This document shows, piece by piece, positions 26,355 to 34,911 of a stretch of 64,000 bases of DNA. Position numbers and translations under genes: made by a program. The notes under the pieces were generated by a model. It did no database searches. It was not told the origin of the DNA and worked only from the letters and a program-made list of their open reading frames with translations. The stretch comes from Exiguobacterium profundum. Lineage in GTDB: Bacteria > Bacillota > Bacilli > Exiguobacteriales > Exiguobacteriaceae. The stretch covers positions 1,537,680 to 1,601,679 of the forward strand of contig NZ_MRSV01000001.1 in assembly GCF_001909285.1 (NCBI RefSeq), written 5' to 3'. How positions within the stretch are numbered: position 1 is the stretch's first letter; each line of letters opens with the position of its first letter.

Positions 26355-27377
26355 ATGATTGAAACATTAAAAACACTCGTTAACATCCCGAGTCCTTCCG
26401 GTATGACGGAAGAGGCCATCCGTTTCGCTGAGCAAGAATTGAATGCATTGGGTGTCAAGACGTCACGTCTACATAAAGGGGCACTACTGGCCACGTTTTC
26501 AGGTCGCTCTGGCAAGGCACGTCTGTTGACGGCACACGTGGACACTCTTGGTGCGATGGTCAAAGACATCTTACCGAGTGGGCGTCTCCGTTTGACTCAA
26601 GTAGGAGGATATGCATGGACGGCGATTGAAGGAGAGAACTGCCTCGTCCACCGAGAAGAAGGAGAGGCGATTGAAGGCACAATCTTGATTCATCAGTCGA
26701 GTGTTCACGTCTATAAAGACACGAACTCAGCGGAGCGATCTGCATCAAACATCGAAGTCCGATTGGATGCAAAAGTACATTCTCGTGAAGACGTGACAGA
26801 ACTAGGGATTGAAATCGGAGACTTCGTTTCATTCGATCCTCGCTTTCGAGTGACATCTTCAGGATACGTGAAATCACGTCACTTGGATGATAAGGCTTCT
26901 GTCGCCATTCTATTGGACCTTGCGAAAGACTTGGTCCGTTATGACTTACCGCATACCGTTCATTTCTTGATTTCGAATTATGAAGAGGTCGGATTTGGAG
27001 GAAACGCGGGTATCCCGGAAGACGTCGTAGAATACATTGCCGTTGATATGGGCGCGCTTGGGGATGGACAGCATTCGGATGAGTATACAGTCTCGATTTG
27101 TGCCAAGGATTCGTCCGGACCGTATGATATCGGATTACGACGGAAGTTCACGTCGTTGTGTAAAACTCATGAGATCGCATATAAGGTAGATATTTACCCG
27201 TATTATGGTTCAGATGCTTCGGCAGCGATTCGAGCAGGGTATGATGTGCGACATGCTTTGGTTGGGCCAGGAATCGAATCGAGCCATAGTTATGAGCGAA
27301 CGCATGTGTCATCAATGGAAGCAACACGAGAATTGTTAAATCGTTATGTACAATCAACGATGGAGGAAGAAGCATGA
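26355..27377 (+). CDS. M42 family metallopeptidase
   Basis: This 340-residue cytoplasmic aminopeptidase-type enzyme has metal ligands in TAHVDTLGAM (His near 61), HLDDKAS (Asp near 177), NYEEVGFGG (catalytic Glu and ligand near 212-213) and AVDMG, plus the late HSYERTH. M42 members are tetrahedral aminopeptidases acting on peptides released by the proteasome or other proteases; substrate preference is not predictable here. The gene starts 12 bases after the rhomboid gene and overlaps the next gene by 4 bases (ATGA), so it is part of an operon. Confidence 0.88.
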   Translation: MIETLKTLVNIPSPSGMTEEAIRFAEQELNALGVKTSRLHKGALLATFSGRSGKARLLTAHVDTLGAMVKDILPSGRLRLTQVGGYAWTAIEGENCLVHREEGEAIEGTILIHQSSVHVYKDTNSAERSASNIEVRLDAKVHSREDVTELGIEIGDFVSFDPRFRVTSSGYVKSRHLDDKASVAILLDLAKDLVRYDLPHTVHFLISNYEEVGFGGNAGIPEDVVEYIAVDMGALGDGQHSDEYTVSICAKDSSGPYDIGLRRKFTSLCKTHEIAYKVDIYPYYGSDASAAIRAGYDVRHALVGPGIESSHSYERTHVSSMEATRELLNRYVQSTMEEEA

Positions 27378-27568
27378 AAAACTTTTATGATGTCCAACAG
27401 TTTTTAAAATCGTTCGGTACCATTATTTATATCGGAGAACGGGATGCTGAAATCTCACTCATGATGATGGAACTCGACGAATTGTATGAAGGGGGCATCA
27501 TCGAACAACGTGTGTATGATACGGCCAAAATCATTTTGACCCACGAATTAAAAAATTCAACAGATTGA
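27374..27568 (+). CDS. YqgQ family protein (DUF910)
   Basis: This 64-residue acidic protein opens MKNFYDVQQFLKSFGTIIY, typical of the small helical YqgQ family, possibly a nucleic-acid-binding fold; its function is unknown. It overlaps the M42 gene by 4 bases and precedes glcK as in B. subtilis. Confidence 0.85.
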   Translation: MKNFYDVQQFLKSFGTIIYIGERDAEISLMMMELDELYEGGIIEQRVYDTAKIILTHELKNSTD

Positions 27569-27573
27569 CAGAA

Positions 27574-27607
27574 ATCCCCTTAGTGCAAAGGGTTGCACTA
27601 AGGGGAT
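27574..27607 (+). other. Perfect 15-bp inverted repeat without T tract
   Basis: ATCCCCTTAGTGCAA pairs perfectly with TTGCACTAAGGGGAT. The bases after it are AATAGTG, so it is not a standard terminator. Its right arm contains TTGCAC, which can act as the -35 of the glcK promoter (TACACT at 27615-27620). Confidence 0.6.
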
Positions 27608-27623
27608 AATAGTGTACACTATT
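27593..27623 (+). promoter_or_regulatory. glcK promoter region with 16-bp palindrome
   Basis: TTGCAC (27593-27598) and TACACT (27615-27620) are spaced by 16 bases. The -10 lies inside the perfect palindrome AATAGTGTACACTATT (27608-27623), a possible operator. Confidence 0.45.
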
Positions 27624-27661
27624 CAATGAAAGCGATTTAGTTGAGATGAGGAGTGAACGGT

Positions 27662-28624
27662 ATGAAATGGTTATTAGGTATCGACATCGGTGGTACGACG
27701 GTGAAGATGGCTGTTTTAGACATGAACGGCATCATTTCGGATAAGTGGGAAGTCAAAACGGATATTCGAGAGAATGGTGTACATATTCCAAAAGACATCG
27801 CAGCTTCTTTTGAAACATACTTACAAACATCAGGTAAGAAGAAAGAAGACTTTGCGGGTGCGGGAATCGGGGCACCAGGATTCGTCAACTTCTCAGAAGG
27901 AGTTGTCGAATATTCTCCGAACATCGGGTGGAAAGATTTTGCTCTCGTGAGTGAGTTCGAAAAAGCAGTCGGTCTTCCGGCCGTGCTCGAAAATGATGCG
28001 AACGCCGCGGCCCTTGGTGAGATGTGGAAGGGCGCGGGCGAAGGGGCTTCAGAATTATTGGCGATCACGCTCGGTACAGGTGTCGGTGGTGGCGTGATCA
28101 CGAACGGGAATATCGTTCATGGGACGGCAGGAATGGCTGGAGAAATCGGGCATATTACCGTGGAACGAGACGAGTCGAAAGCTGTGAAGTGTGGTTGTGG
28201 GCGCCTCGGGTGTATCGAGACGATTGCTTCGGCGACCGGCATCTCACGTCTGGCATTACAGAAGCGTAAGAATCAAGATACTTCATTAAACGAGTTGAAA
28301 GAAGTGACAGCACGTGACGTGTTTGAAGCATATAAAGCCGGTGACTCAATCGCCACAGAAGTCATTGAAGAGATGACTGAATACCTCGGCTTGACCATCT
28401 CGAACATCGCGAACACGCTCAACCCGAAAATGATTGTCATCGGTGGAGGTGTCTCAAAAGCTGGCGACGCGTTATTGGATCCGCTTGATGCACAGTTCAA
28501 ACGGTTTGCGCTCGAGCGCGTTTACGATTCGACAACATTCAAAATCGCTGAACTTGAAAACGATGCCGGTGTGATTGGATGTGCGTGGCTGGCACGGAAA
28601 CACTTCCTTCCGACACGGGTATGA
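27662..28624 (+). CDS. glcK: Glucokinase, ROK family
   Basis: This cytoplasmic enzyme of 320 residues phosphorylates glucose with ATP. It has the phosphate motif GIDIGGTTVK at the start, catalytic ENDANAAALGE near 105, LGTGVGGG near 135, and the ROK zinc-binding signature CGCGRLGCIE near 180. ATG 27662 is chosen since GATGAGGAG lies about 9 bases upstream, while an upstream GTG overlaps that site. It matches B. subtilis glcK (yqgR) by position. Confidence 0.93.
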   Translation: MKWLLGIDIGGTTVKMAVLDMNGIISDKWEVKTDIRENGVHIPKDIAASFETYLQTSGKKKEDFAGAGIGAPGFVNFSEGVVEYSPNIGWKDFALVSEFEKAVGLPAVLENDANAAALGEMWKGAGEGASELLAITLGTGVGGGVITNGNIVHGTAGMAGEIGHITVERDESKAVKCGCGRLGCIETIASATGISRLALQKRKNQDTSLNELKEVTARDVFEAYKAGDSIATEVIEEMTEYLGLTISNIANTLNPKMIVIGGGVSKAGDALLDPLDAQFKRFALERVYDSTTFKIAELENDAGVIGCAWLARKHFLPTRV

Positions 28625-28627
28625 AAC

Positions 28628-28660
28628 GGACGCGTCTGCACATTGCAGGCGTGTTTTTTT
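28628..28660 (+). terminator. Terminator of glcK
   Basis: ACGC-GT-CTGCA pairs with TGCAGGCGT (with a small bulge), followed by seven T. Confidence 0.7.
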
Positions 28661-28848
28661 GTGGGAAATGGTATGGGATATTGTAAAATTTGTAACGTCA
28701 CAGTTGATTTTTTATTAAAAAATTGGTAAGATTTGGACTTGATACTGGACGTGTACTATTCAATCCGAATTGTACAATGAATGAACAAATATAAAAAAGA
28801 ATGGCAACTAAAACATGCCGAAAACTGAAAAGAGGAGGAGACCGTCAG

Positions 28849-30765
28849 ATGAATTCATCTCAACGCTTTTCGAAGCTATCGACGAGACTGAACGACACGG
28901 TCCGCGCTTCGTTTCAAGAATATCGTCTATTTTGGATTTTTACGTTATTGCTTTGGACGAAGACGTATATCGTCTATCAATTTTTCTTCAACATTCCGAT
29001 TGAAAACACCGCACAAGCTTTTATCTTACTGATTAGCCCAATCAGTTCGACACTATTCTTGTTTGCCTTCCATTTCTTCTTTAAAGAAAACAAAAAAAAA
29101 TGGGTGCTCTACACGCTCTATGCGATTGCATCGTTTATCTTGTTTGCGGACGCCGTGTATTATCGGGAATTCACGGACTATTTGACAATGCCTGTCATCA
29201 TGCAACCATCGAACATGGAGACGTTATCGACATCATTCACTTCGCTTCTTGAATGGAAAGATTTAATCATCCTTGGTGATGTGTTTATCCTTCCGTTTAT
29301 CTTATGGCGAATGAACTTGAAAGAGAATACGGCTTCACATCGACGTGCGCTCGTCACGTTCGTTGTAGCGGTCTCTGTCTTCTTGTTCAACCTTTCGTTG
29401 GCCGAAACGGAACGACCTGAATTATTGACTCGTTCATTTGACCGTGAACTGTTAGTGAAAAACATCGGAACATTTAACTTCCATGTGTATGATGCGATGC
29501 TTCAGACAAAAACATCGGCTCAAAAAGCGATGGCGGATGAATCAGAGCTCGCAACGATTGAGCAGTTCACCCGTCAAAACTATGCGGCACCGAATCCGGA
29601 TTTATTCGGAAAATATAAAGGGAAAAATGTCATCGTGGTTTCATTCGAATCGGCGCAGAATTTCACTCACAATATGAAGGCGCCGAATGGAGAGTACATC
29701 ACGCCGAACTTGAACAAGCTGATTGAAGAGTCTCACTACTGGCCGAACTACTACCATACGGTCGGTCAAGGGAAGACTTCTGATGCTGAGTTCGCACTCG
29801 ATAACTCACTATATGGACTCCCGCGTGGTGCTGTATACTTTACGAACGCCGATAACGAATATCAAGCGCTTCCTGAGTTGGTCAAGGATGAAAATTATTA
29901 CTCAGCCGTGTTCCATGCGAATAACAAATCGTTCTGGAACCGCGATCAAATGTACAAAAATATTGGGGTCGATCAATTCTTTGATGAAAAGAGTTATGAC
30001 CTCGGGAATCCTGAAGATATGACAGAATGGGGTCTCTTAGATGATAGCTTCTTCGAGCAATCCATTCCAATGCTTCAAGAATTGCCTGAACCGTACTATG
30101 CGAAGTTCATCACATTGACGAACCACTTCCCGTACACGATGCCAAGTGAAGACTATGAGCTTGTACCAAAATTTGAGACGAGCTCAACTACGTTGAACAA
30201 CTTCCCGCAAGCACTAGCTTATCAGGATTACGCACTCGGTCTCTTCATCGACCAGTTGAAAGAGAATGGAATGTGGGAAGATACAATCTTTGTCGTCTAC
30301 GGTGACCATTATGGTATTTCGACGAACCACAACAGTGCGATGGCAGAGCTACTTGGGAAAGATGAGTTGACACCATTCGACGTGGCGAAATTGCAACAAG
30401 TTCCGTTTGCCATTCACTTGCCTGACCAGAAAGAAGGGGAAGTTCATGAAACGATCGGTAGTCATGTAGACATGAAGCCGACCATCCTGCACTTACTCGG
30501 AATCGACACGTCAGATACGATTGGATTCGGAAACGACTTATTCTCTGAAAATCGAAACAGCCGCGCGATTTTCCGCGACGGAACGGTCGTGACGGATGAA
30601 TATGTTTGGACACAGTCGACATGTTATAACGCGACTTCTGGTGAAGTAGTCGAAGATACGTCGTTATGTGGTCCGATGACGGAAGAAGCGGAAAAAATCT
30701 TGCAAATGAACGATGATTTGATTTACTCCGACTTACTCCGTTTCAAAGAACAAACTGAAGAATAA
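28849..30765 (+). CDS. ltaS: Lipoteichoic acid synthase family protein
   Basis: This protein of 638 residues has five N-terminal membrane helices (about residues 25-190) and a large extracellular sulfatase-fold domain. Metal and active-site elements are VVSFESAQN (Glu near 268), the nucleophile T310 in QGKTSDAEF, and YGDHYG near 485. It polymerises glycerol phosphate from phosphatidylglycerol onto a glycolipid anchor. ATG 28849 is chosen because AGAGGAGGAG is 8 bases upstream. The 200 bases before it contain only weak promoter-like sequences. It is monocistronic. Confidence 0.92.
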   Translation: MNSSQRFSKLSTRLNDTVRASFQEYRLFWIFTLLLWTKTYIVYQFFFNIPIENTAQAFILLISPISSTLFLFAFHFFFKENKKKWVLYTLYAIASFILFADAVYYREFTDYLTMPVIMQPSNMETLSTSFTSLLEWKDLIILGDVFILPFILWRMNLKENTASHRRALVTFVVAVSVFLFNLSLAETERPELLTRSFDRELLVKNIGTFNFHVYDAMLQTKTSAQKAMADESELATIEQFTRQNYAAPNPDLFGKYKGKNVIVVSFESAQNFTHNMKAPNGEYITPNLNKLIEESHYWPNYYHTVGQGKTSDAEFALDNSLYGLPRGAVYFTNADNEYQALPELVKDENYYSAVFHANNKSFWNRDQMYKNIGVDQFFDEKSYDLGNPEDMTEWGLLDDSFFEQSIPMLQELPEPYYAKFITLTNHFPYTMPSEDYELVPKFETSSTTLNNFPQALAYQDYALGLFIDQLKENGMWEDTIFVVYGDHYGISTNHNSAMAELLGKDELTPFDVAKLQQVPFAIHLPDQKEGEVHETIGSHVDMKPTILHLLGIDTSDTIGFGNDLFSENRNSRAIFRDGTVVTDEYVWTQSTCYNATSGEVVEDTSLCGPMTEEAEKILQMNDDLIYSDLLRFKEQTEE

Positions 30766-30770
30766 TGAGT

Positions 30771-30804
30771 ACGGACCGAGTCACATAGTGATTTGGTCCG
30801 TTTT
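30771..30804 (+). terminator. Terminator of ltaS
   Basis: CGGACCGAGTCAC pairs with GTGATTTGGTCCG around ATA, followed by TTTT. Confidence 0.8.
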
Positions 30805-30835
30805 ATGTAACAGAGGGAATGAAAAAAAAAAAAGG

Positions 30836-30861
30836 CATAAAAAAAGCGACCGAAGTCGCTT
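30836..30861 (-). terminator. Terminator of the DUF2759 gene
   Basis: On the minus strand AAGCGAC-TTCG-GTCGCTT is followed by a T tract. Confidence 0.85.
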
Positions 30862-30882
30862 GATGATTGCATATGCGAATCA

Positions 30883-31062
30883 TTAACCTGGAATTCCACC
30901 GTAGATCAACGTGGCGACACCAAAGAATCCGAATACGAGTACAGTTAAACCTGCAAAAACGAGCGGAAAGAATTGGCGTTTTTGGAATGAACGAAGCATT
31001 CCCCAAATAGCCACAATCGCGACGATGACGGAAATCCATCCGAACGGTTCATACAAATGCAT
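30883..31062 (-). CDS. Small membrane protein, YqgW/DUF2759-like
   Basis: This 59-residue reading frame begins MHLYEPFGWISVIVAIVAIW and contains two hydrophobic helices (about 9-24 and 34-56) separated by a basic turn (RSFQKRQ). AAAGGGGG lies 8 bases upstream of the ATG, and a terminator follows its stop. Size, topology and position next to the YqgX-like hydrolase match B. subtilis yqgW. The function is unknown. Confidence 0.75.
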   Translation of the reverse strand: MHLYEPFGWISVIVAIVAIWGMLRSFQKRQFFPLVFAGLTVLVFGFFGVATLIYGGIPG

Positions 31063-31219
31063 GACGAGTTCCCCCTTTAATTATACGTCATGAAATTCAT
31101 AAAAATTTCACTGAAATATCATTATTATTTTATCCGATTATAGAGTCGCTGTCGAGCAAAGGTTGACATCGAAACAATTTTGCCACAATATTGTTTTGAA
31201 TAAGAAGGGGATGAATCCT

Positions 31220-31837
31220 ATGCAAAACAAAAAGATTACGTCTGGCTTGGCACAAGAGAACGGCTATGTGATTGAAAAAGGCGGCACTGTCGTCGTCATT
31301 GACCCCGGAACGGATGACCCGAGGTTCTTCGATACAATCGAACGTTTCGGTACACTTTCAGCAATCTTGTTGACTCATGCACATTTCGATCATATCGGAG
31401 GAATCGATGCGCTCCGTGAACGTTACCAGGTGCCAGTCTATGTACACCGCTTAGAAGCGGATTGGCTGACAGATGGAGAAAAGAATGGCGCTTCTGCGTT
31501 CAACTTGCCGATACCATCGATGAAACAAAAAGAAAAAACCTACGAAGGTGATGTATTAGAAATTGGGAACATCGTATTTCGAATCTATCATACGCCGGGT
31601 CATTCCCCAGGGAGTGTCGTATTGTATATGGATGATGAAAGAATCGCCTTTTGTGGTGACTTGATCTTTAAGCAATCCGTCGGACGGACAGACCTGTTCG
31701 GTGGAGACCAGTCGACATTAATGGGGTCCATCGATCGGATGAAGCAGCTCCTTTCCGATGAGACGACGTTATACTCGGGGCACGGTCCTATGACGACGCT
31801 AGAAGAAGAAAAGCGGACAAATCCGTTCTTCACATAA
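31220..31837 (+). CDS. MBL-fold metallohydrolase (YqgX type)
   Basis: This 205-residue cytoplasmic metallo-beta-lactamase-fold enzyme has the dinuclear metal motif THAHFDH near residue 55 and later ligands in HTPGHSPGS (near 135) and CGDLIF. It belongs to the glyoxalase-II-like YqgX group; the natural substrate is uncertain. ATG 31220 is chosen because GAAGGGG lies 9 bases upstream, whereas an earlier ATG directly abuts that site. The neighbours match yqgW-yqgX-yqgY-yqgZ of B. subtilis. Confidence 0.88.
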   Translation: MQNKKITSGLAQENGYVIEKGGTVVVIDPGTDDPRFFDTIERFGTLSAILLTHAHFDHIGGIDALRERYQVPVYVHRLEADWLTDGEKNGASAFNLPIPSMKQKEKTYEGDVLEIGNIVFRIYHTPGHSPGSVVLYMDDERIAFCGDLIFKQSVGRTDLFGGDQSTLMGSIDRMKQLLSDETTLYSGHGPMTTLEEEKRTNPFFT

Positions 31838-31873
31838 AAAAAGATTGTCTCCGGCGAGACAATCTTTTTTTAC
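31836..31873. terminator. Bidirectional terminator between yqgX-like and DUF2626 genes
   Basis: AAAAGATTGTCTC pairs with GAGACAATCTTTT around CGGC, with A and T tracts on both sides. Confidence 0.88.
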
Positions 31874-32133
31874 ATTTGGAAGTTGCTCCAATACGTAAAG
31901 ACAACGAAGAAAATTGTCAAATACGCGCCGAAGACATATACATACGTTTTTTCATTTATTTTTAAGTAACCAAGAGCGACGAAGAAAATCGTTTGTGCTA
32001 AGAAGACAAGTCCCATAACGATAAAGTCGCCAGTATGTTCACTACTACTTTGGTCGCCGCCTAGTGCGCCTACGAAAGCAAGTGCCGCTACTAGTCCAGT
32101 CCAAAAGCCTAGGACACGAAACATTCTTGCCAT
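31870..32133 (-). CDS. DUF2626 family membrane protein (YqgY type)
   Basis: This 87-residue protein begins MARMFRVLGFWTGLVAALAF and has three hydrophobic helices (about 7-24, 38-56, 63-82) with a polar DQSSSEHTGD loop. GGGGGGAT precedes the start. It matches the conserved YqgY family by size and position; the function is unknown. Confidence 0.85.
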   Translation of the reverse strand: MARMFRVLGFWTGLVAALAFVGALGGDQSSSEHTGDFIVMGLVFLAQTIFFVALGYLKINEKTYVYVFGAYLTIFFVVFTYWSNFQM

Positions 32134-32267
32134 GTTAATCCCCCCATACGTGCATTATTCCATTCTCATTCACTATTTTACCAACACATTCAAAAAAATG
32201 CTATGGAAACGTGATAATTGAGCAAAATAATCGTGAAAAATATGTGAAATCATTTCGGTAAATAAAG

Positions 32268-32344
32268 TTGTACAAAATATATAAAAAAGTTGCACAAAAC
32301 ATGTACAAACGGGGTATAGAGATGTATAATCAACTTATACAAAA
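32268..32344 (+). promoter_or_regulatory. Promoter of the spx/mgsR-like gene with reiterated TTGTACAAAA motif
   Basis: TGTACA (32302-32307) and TATAAT (32325-32330) are 17 bases apart. Copies of a TTGYACAAAA-like motif begin at 32268, 32290, 32301 and 32335, with spacings of 22, 11 and 34 bases, so they lie nearly in helical phase. The first contains the palindrome TTGTACAA. A repressor or activator array is inferred. Confidence 0.5.
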
Positions 32345-32382
32345 TGAGCGAAGTGAAAGTTGAATGAGGGAGGAACATAAAA

Positions 32383-32769
32383 ATGGCATCAGAACTAATG
32401 TTTTACACGTATCCAAGCTGTACTTCTTGTCGGAAGACGAAAGCGTTTTTACAAGAACAAGAACTTCAAGTGAGTGAGCGTCACATTTTCAGAGATGCAC
32501 CAACAGTTGACGAATTGTTGCAGCTCCTTGCTATTAGTGAGGAAGGAGTCGACTCTCTCCTTGCGACGCGAAGCCAGGCCTTCAAGCAACTCGATGTTGA
32601 CGTGGAGGATTTGAAATTAAGTGAGCTTCTTAAGTTGATGAGCGAAAATCCAAAGCTTTTGAAGCGTCCGATCTTAACTGATGGAAAAGAAGTGATTGTC
32701 GGATATGACAAGGTTTCAATCGAAACATATGCTCGTCGCCACAACACTGCAGCGGTTCAAGTTTCATAA
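32383..32769 (+). CDS. Spx/MgsR-family regulator (ArsC-like)
   Basis: This 128-residue protein has the ArsC/Spx fold with a redox CxxC at CTSC (residues 13-16), followed by RKTKAFL, and later RPILTDG near 105. Spx-family proteins bind RNA polymerase and switch stress genes; the syntenic B. subtilis yqgZ (mgsR) controls part of the general stress response. Being an orthologue of MgsR rather than Spx is inferred from position. GAGGGAGGA precedes the ATG. A terminator follows, after which comGA starts within 60 bases. Confidence 0.85.
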   Translation: MASELMFYTYPSCTSCRKTKAFLQEQELQVSERHIFRDAPTVDELLQLLAISEEGVDSLLATRSQAFKQLDVDVEDLKLSELLKLMSENPKLLKRPILTDGKEVIVGYDKVSIETYARRHNTAAVQVS

Positions 32770-32772
32770 AAC

Positions 32773-32804
32773 AAGTCCACTTTCAACATAGTGGGCTTTT
32801 TTTT
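32773..32804 (+). terminator. Terminator after the spx/mgsR-like gene
   Basis: AAGTCCACT pairs with AGTGGGCTT, followed by a long T run. Confidence 0.75.
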
Positions 32805-32827
32805 ATGCTTGTCTCGAGGTGAACGAG

Positions 32828-33634
32828 ATGAAGGAACTCATTGAAGATTTACTAGATGGAGCACGTCAAATCGGTGCGAGTGATCTTCATTTTATACCCG
32901 ATGCAAACCAAGTAAAGGTTCAAGTTCGCTCTGCTAGTAAGCTTGCTGCACTTCAATCGATGGATGTCGAGCTGTATGATCGACTTACACTTCATATGCG
33001 ATATTGGTGTTCACTACCTGAATCTAATCAACGTATTCCACAATCAGGTGTCTATGAATTGAATCAGGATGTCATCCGGGTGACCTTTCTCCCGTCGTTC
33101 GCCCAGACGTCAATGTCTTGGCGCATTCCCCATGACACGTTTGAACTCCAGCATCTGTTACGATCACACGATGTAGAACGATTTCAGAAAGTGGTGGCAT
33201 CACATCATGGTCTTTTCTTTATAGGGGGTTCTACCGGAGCGGGCAAGACGACGGTACTGTATGCCCTTTTAAATCAGCTGAAGCATGAGCGGATTGTGAC
33301 GATTGAAAACCCTCCTGAACAAATGGTCGATGGTGTCATTCAGTTGGAAGTGAATGCTAAAGCTGGACTTAGCCATCGACACTTGTTGAAAGAGACGCTT
33401 CGTGCCGACCCGGATATTATCGTGATTGGTGAGGTGCGGACAGATGAAGAATTGATGGTCGCATACGATGCCGCGCTCAGTGGTCATTTGACGATTACAA
33501 CCTTTCATACCGCATCGATTCAAGATGGAGAAAAGCGGCTGACACAACTTCTTGGTATGGCGACCGTGGAAAGACATTGGTGTGTACTGACTCGAAATCA
33601 GGAGGTGACTTGCGAATGGTCAACGTTCCGATAA
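32828..33634 (+). CDS. comGA: Competence pseudopilus ATPase ComGA
   Basis: This type II secretion-type ATPase of 268 residues powers assembly of the DNA-uptake pseudopilus. It has Walker A GGSTGAGKTT near residue 137, an Asp box, Walker B DPDIIVIGEVR near 198, and the His box GHLTITTFHTA. It is shorter than B. subtilis ComGA (about 356 residues), with reduced N- and C-terminal parts and no tetracysteine zinc module. The ATG at 32828 follows GAGGTG. It overlaps comGB by 19 bases. No ComK-type AT-box is visible in the short upstream gap. Confidence 0.88.
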   Translation: MKELIEDLLDGARQIGASDLHFIPDANQVKVQVRSASKLAALQSMDVELYDRLTLHMRYWCSLPESNQRIPQSGVYELNQDVIRVTFLPSFAQTSMSWRIPHDTFELQHLLRSHDVERFQKVVASHHGLFFIGGSTGAGKTTVLYALLNQLKHERIVTIENPPEQMVDGVIQLEVNAKAGLSHRHLLKETLRADPDIIVIGEVRTDEELMVAYDAALSGHLTITTFHTASIQDGEKRLTQLLGMATVERHWCVLTRNQEVTCEWSTFR

Positions 33635-34593
33635 TCCCATCGATTCGAATGATTCATCGTTTTCTTCGTCTACAATCACGAGGTGTGTCATTGAAGGTGA
33701 CCATGGAGACGCTTGAACTTCATGAGAAGGGAAAAATGAAAGACTGTATTCGAGAGATGAGGGTACGTCTAGAAGCGGGCGTGAGTTTGTCTGAAGTATT
33801 TTCCATCTTGATCACGAATCGGCAAATGCAAGAGATTTTACATACGGCGGATCGCAACGGACGATTCATGGATGGATTGTCGCAAGTTGCAATGGTACTC
33901 GAGATGCGACAACGATTAAAGCAGGAGTTGCGGAGGCTAATTCGCTATCCGTTGATTATCTTTTTCATCCTACTTGCATTAGGCATGATTTATGCCTTAT
34001 ACATTTTCCCGAAATTAATGGGGATGGTTGATGTCTCGTCGCATGACGGCATAGAGTCGATTCTATTGTCGAATTGGTTCTTTCCTATGTTGTTTTCTAT
34101 ATTCGTGGTAATCGCGGTTCTCATATATGAATTTCATCGTCGAGGAGGAGAGCTCCCTTTTTACGTATGGAGACGTGGGAAAACACTCTATATGACCTAT
34201 GTATTTGTCAGTGAATTATCCTTGCTCCAACATACTGAAACAAATATTAGGCAGATTATGAGTCGGCTAGCTGAGGAAGAGGGGGAAATGGCAGAGATGG
34301 CCAAGCGAATTCACCATCGCATGTCTGAAGGTGAAGGAATTGAAGCGGCGACAAGGTGTGAACCGTTTATCGATCATGAGGTTGTGAGTCTATTAGGTGT
34401 GGGTTCGATGAGTGGGGAACTTGGTAAATTGATGTCTCTTCATCGAGATCTAGTATTCGAAGAGATGGAGCAATATAGTCGGGGTTTGATTGAGAAAATT
34501 GAACCGTCTTTATACGGCATCCTCAGTGTCATGGTTGGTGTTCTTTTTTACACACTCTATTTACCGGTCAAACTCATTATGGCTCAATTGTGA
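33616..34593 (+). CDS. comGB: Competence pseudopilus membrane protein ComGB
   Basis: This polytopic inner-membrane platform protein of 325 residues belongs to the GspF/PilC family. It has two repeats and three helices (about 110-140, 160-180, 296-318), with the LLGVGSMSGELGKL segment typical of the second GspF domain. It anchors the ComG pseudopilus. ATG 33616 is chosen because AGGAGGTG lies 8 bases upstream, inside the end of comGA. Confidence 0.88.
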   Translation: MVNVPIIPSIRMIHRFLRLQSRGVSLKVTMETLELHEKGKMKDCIREMRVRLEAGVSLSEVFSILITNRQMQEILHTADRNGRFMDGLSQVAMVLEMRQRLKQELRRLIRYPLIIFFILLALGMIYALYIFPKLMGMVDVSSHDGIESILLSNWFFPMLFSIFVVIAVLIYEFHRRGGELPFYVWRRGKTLYMTYVFVSELSLLQHTETNIRQIMSRLAEEEGEMAEMAKRIHHRMSEGEGIEAATRCEPFIDHEVVSLLGVGSMSGELGKLMSLHRDLVFEEMEQYSRGLIEKIEPSLYGILSVMVGVLFYTLYLPVKLIMAQL

Positions 34594-34608
34594 AAGGAGA
34601 AAGATGAA

Positions 34609-34911
34609 ATGAAGGAAGAGCGTGGGTTCACATTAGTTGAGATGGCGGCAGTATTACTCATTATATCAGTTCTTCTCTTGTTACTTGTCCCTTCTTTGTC
34701 GGACGGGAAATCTCGTGCTGATCAAGTGAGTTGCGAAGGTAGTGTTCGAATCGTTGAATCTGAAATCAATTTGCATTACGCGGAACATAAAGCCTATCCT
34801 GAAACGTTAGAAGTGATTAAGCGTGCGTCGGCTGCAGACCCACTCGTTTATAGTTGTCAATCCTCCGCCTATACGTATTCACCGACTGACGGCTCCTTAA
34901 AAAAACAATGA
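34609..34911 (+). CDS. comGC: Major pseudopilin ComGC
   Basis: This 100-residue prepilin has a short leader KEERG cleaved before FTLVEM, with the conserved Glu at +5, and a hydrophobic helix to about residue 30. The C-terminal part has two cysteines that could form a disulfide. ComC peptidase would process it. AAAGGAGA precedes the ATG. It overlaps comGD by 4 bases. Confidence 0.9.
   Translation: MKEERGFTLVEMAAVLLIISVLLLLLVPSLSDGKSRADQVSCEGSVRIVESEINLHYAEHKAYPETLEVIKRASAADPLVYSCQSSAYTYSPTDGSLKKQ

Noticed and set aside
33540-33640. Frameshift truncating comGA
   Set aside because: No alternative frame continues a ComGA-like C-terminus; comGB starts here with its own good ribosome site.
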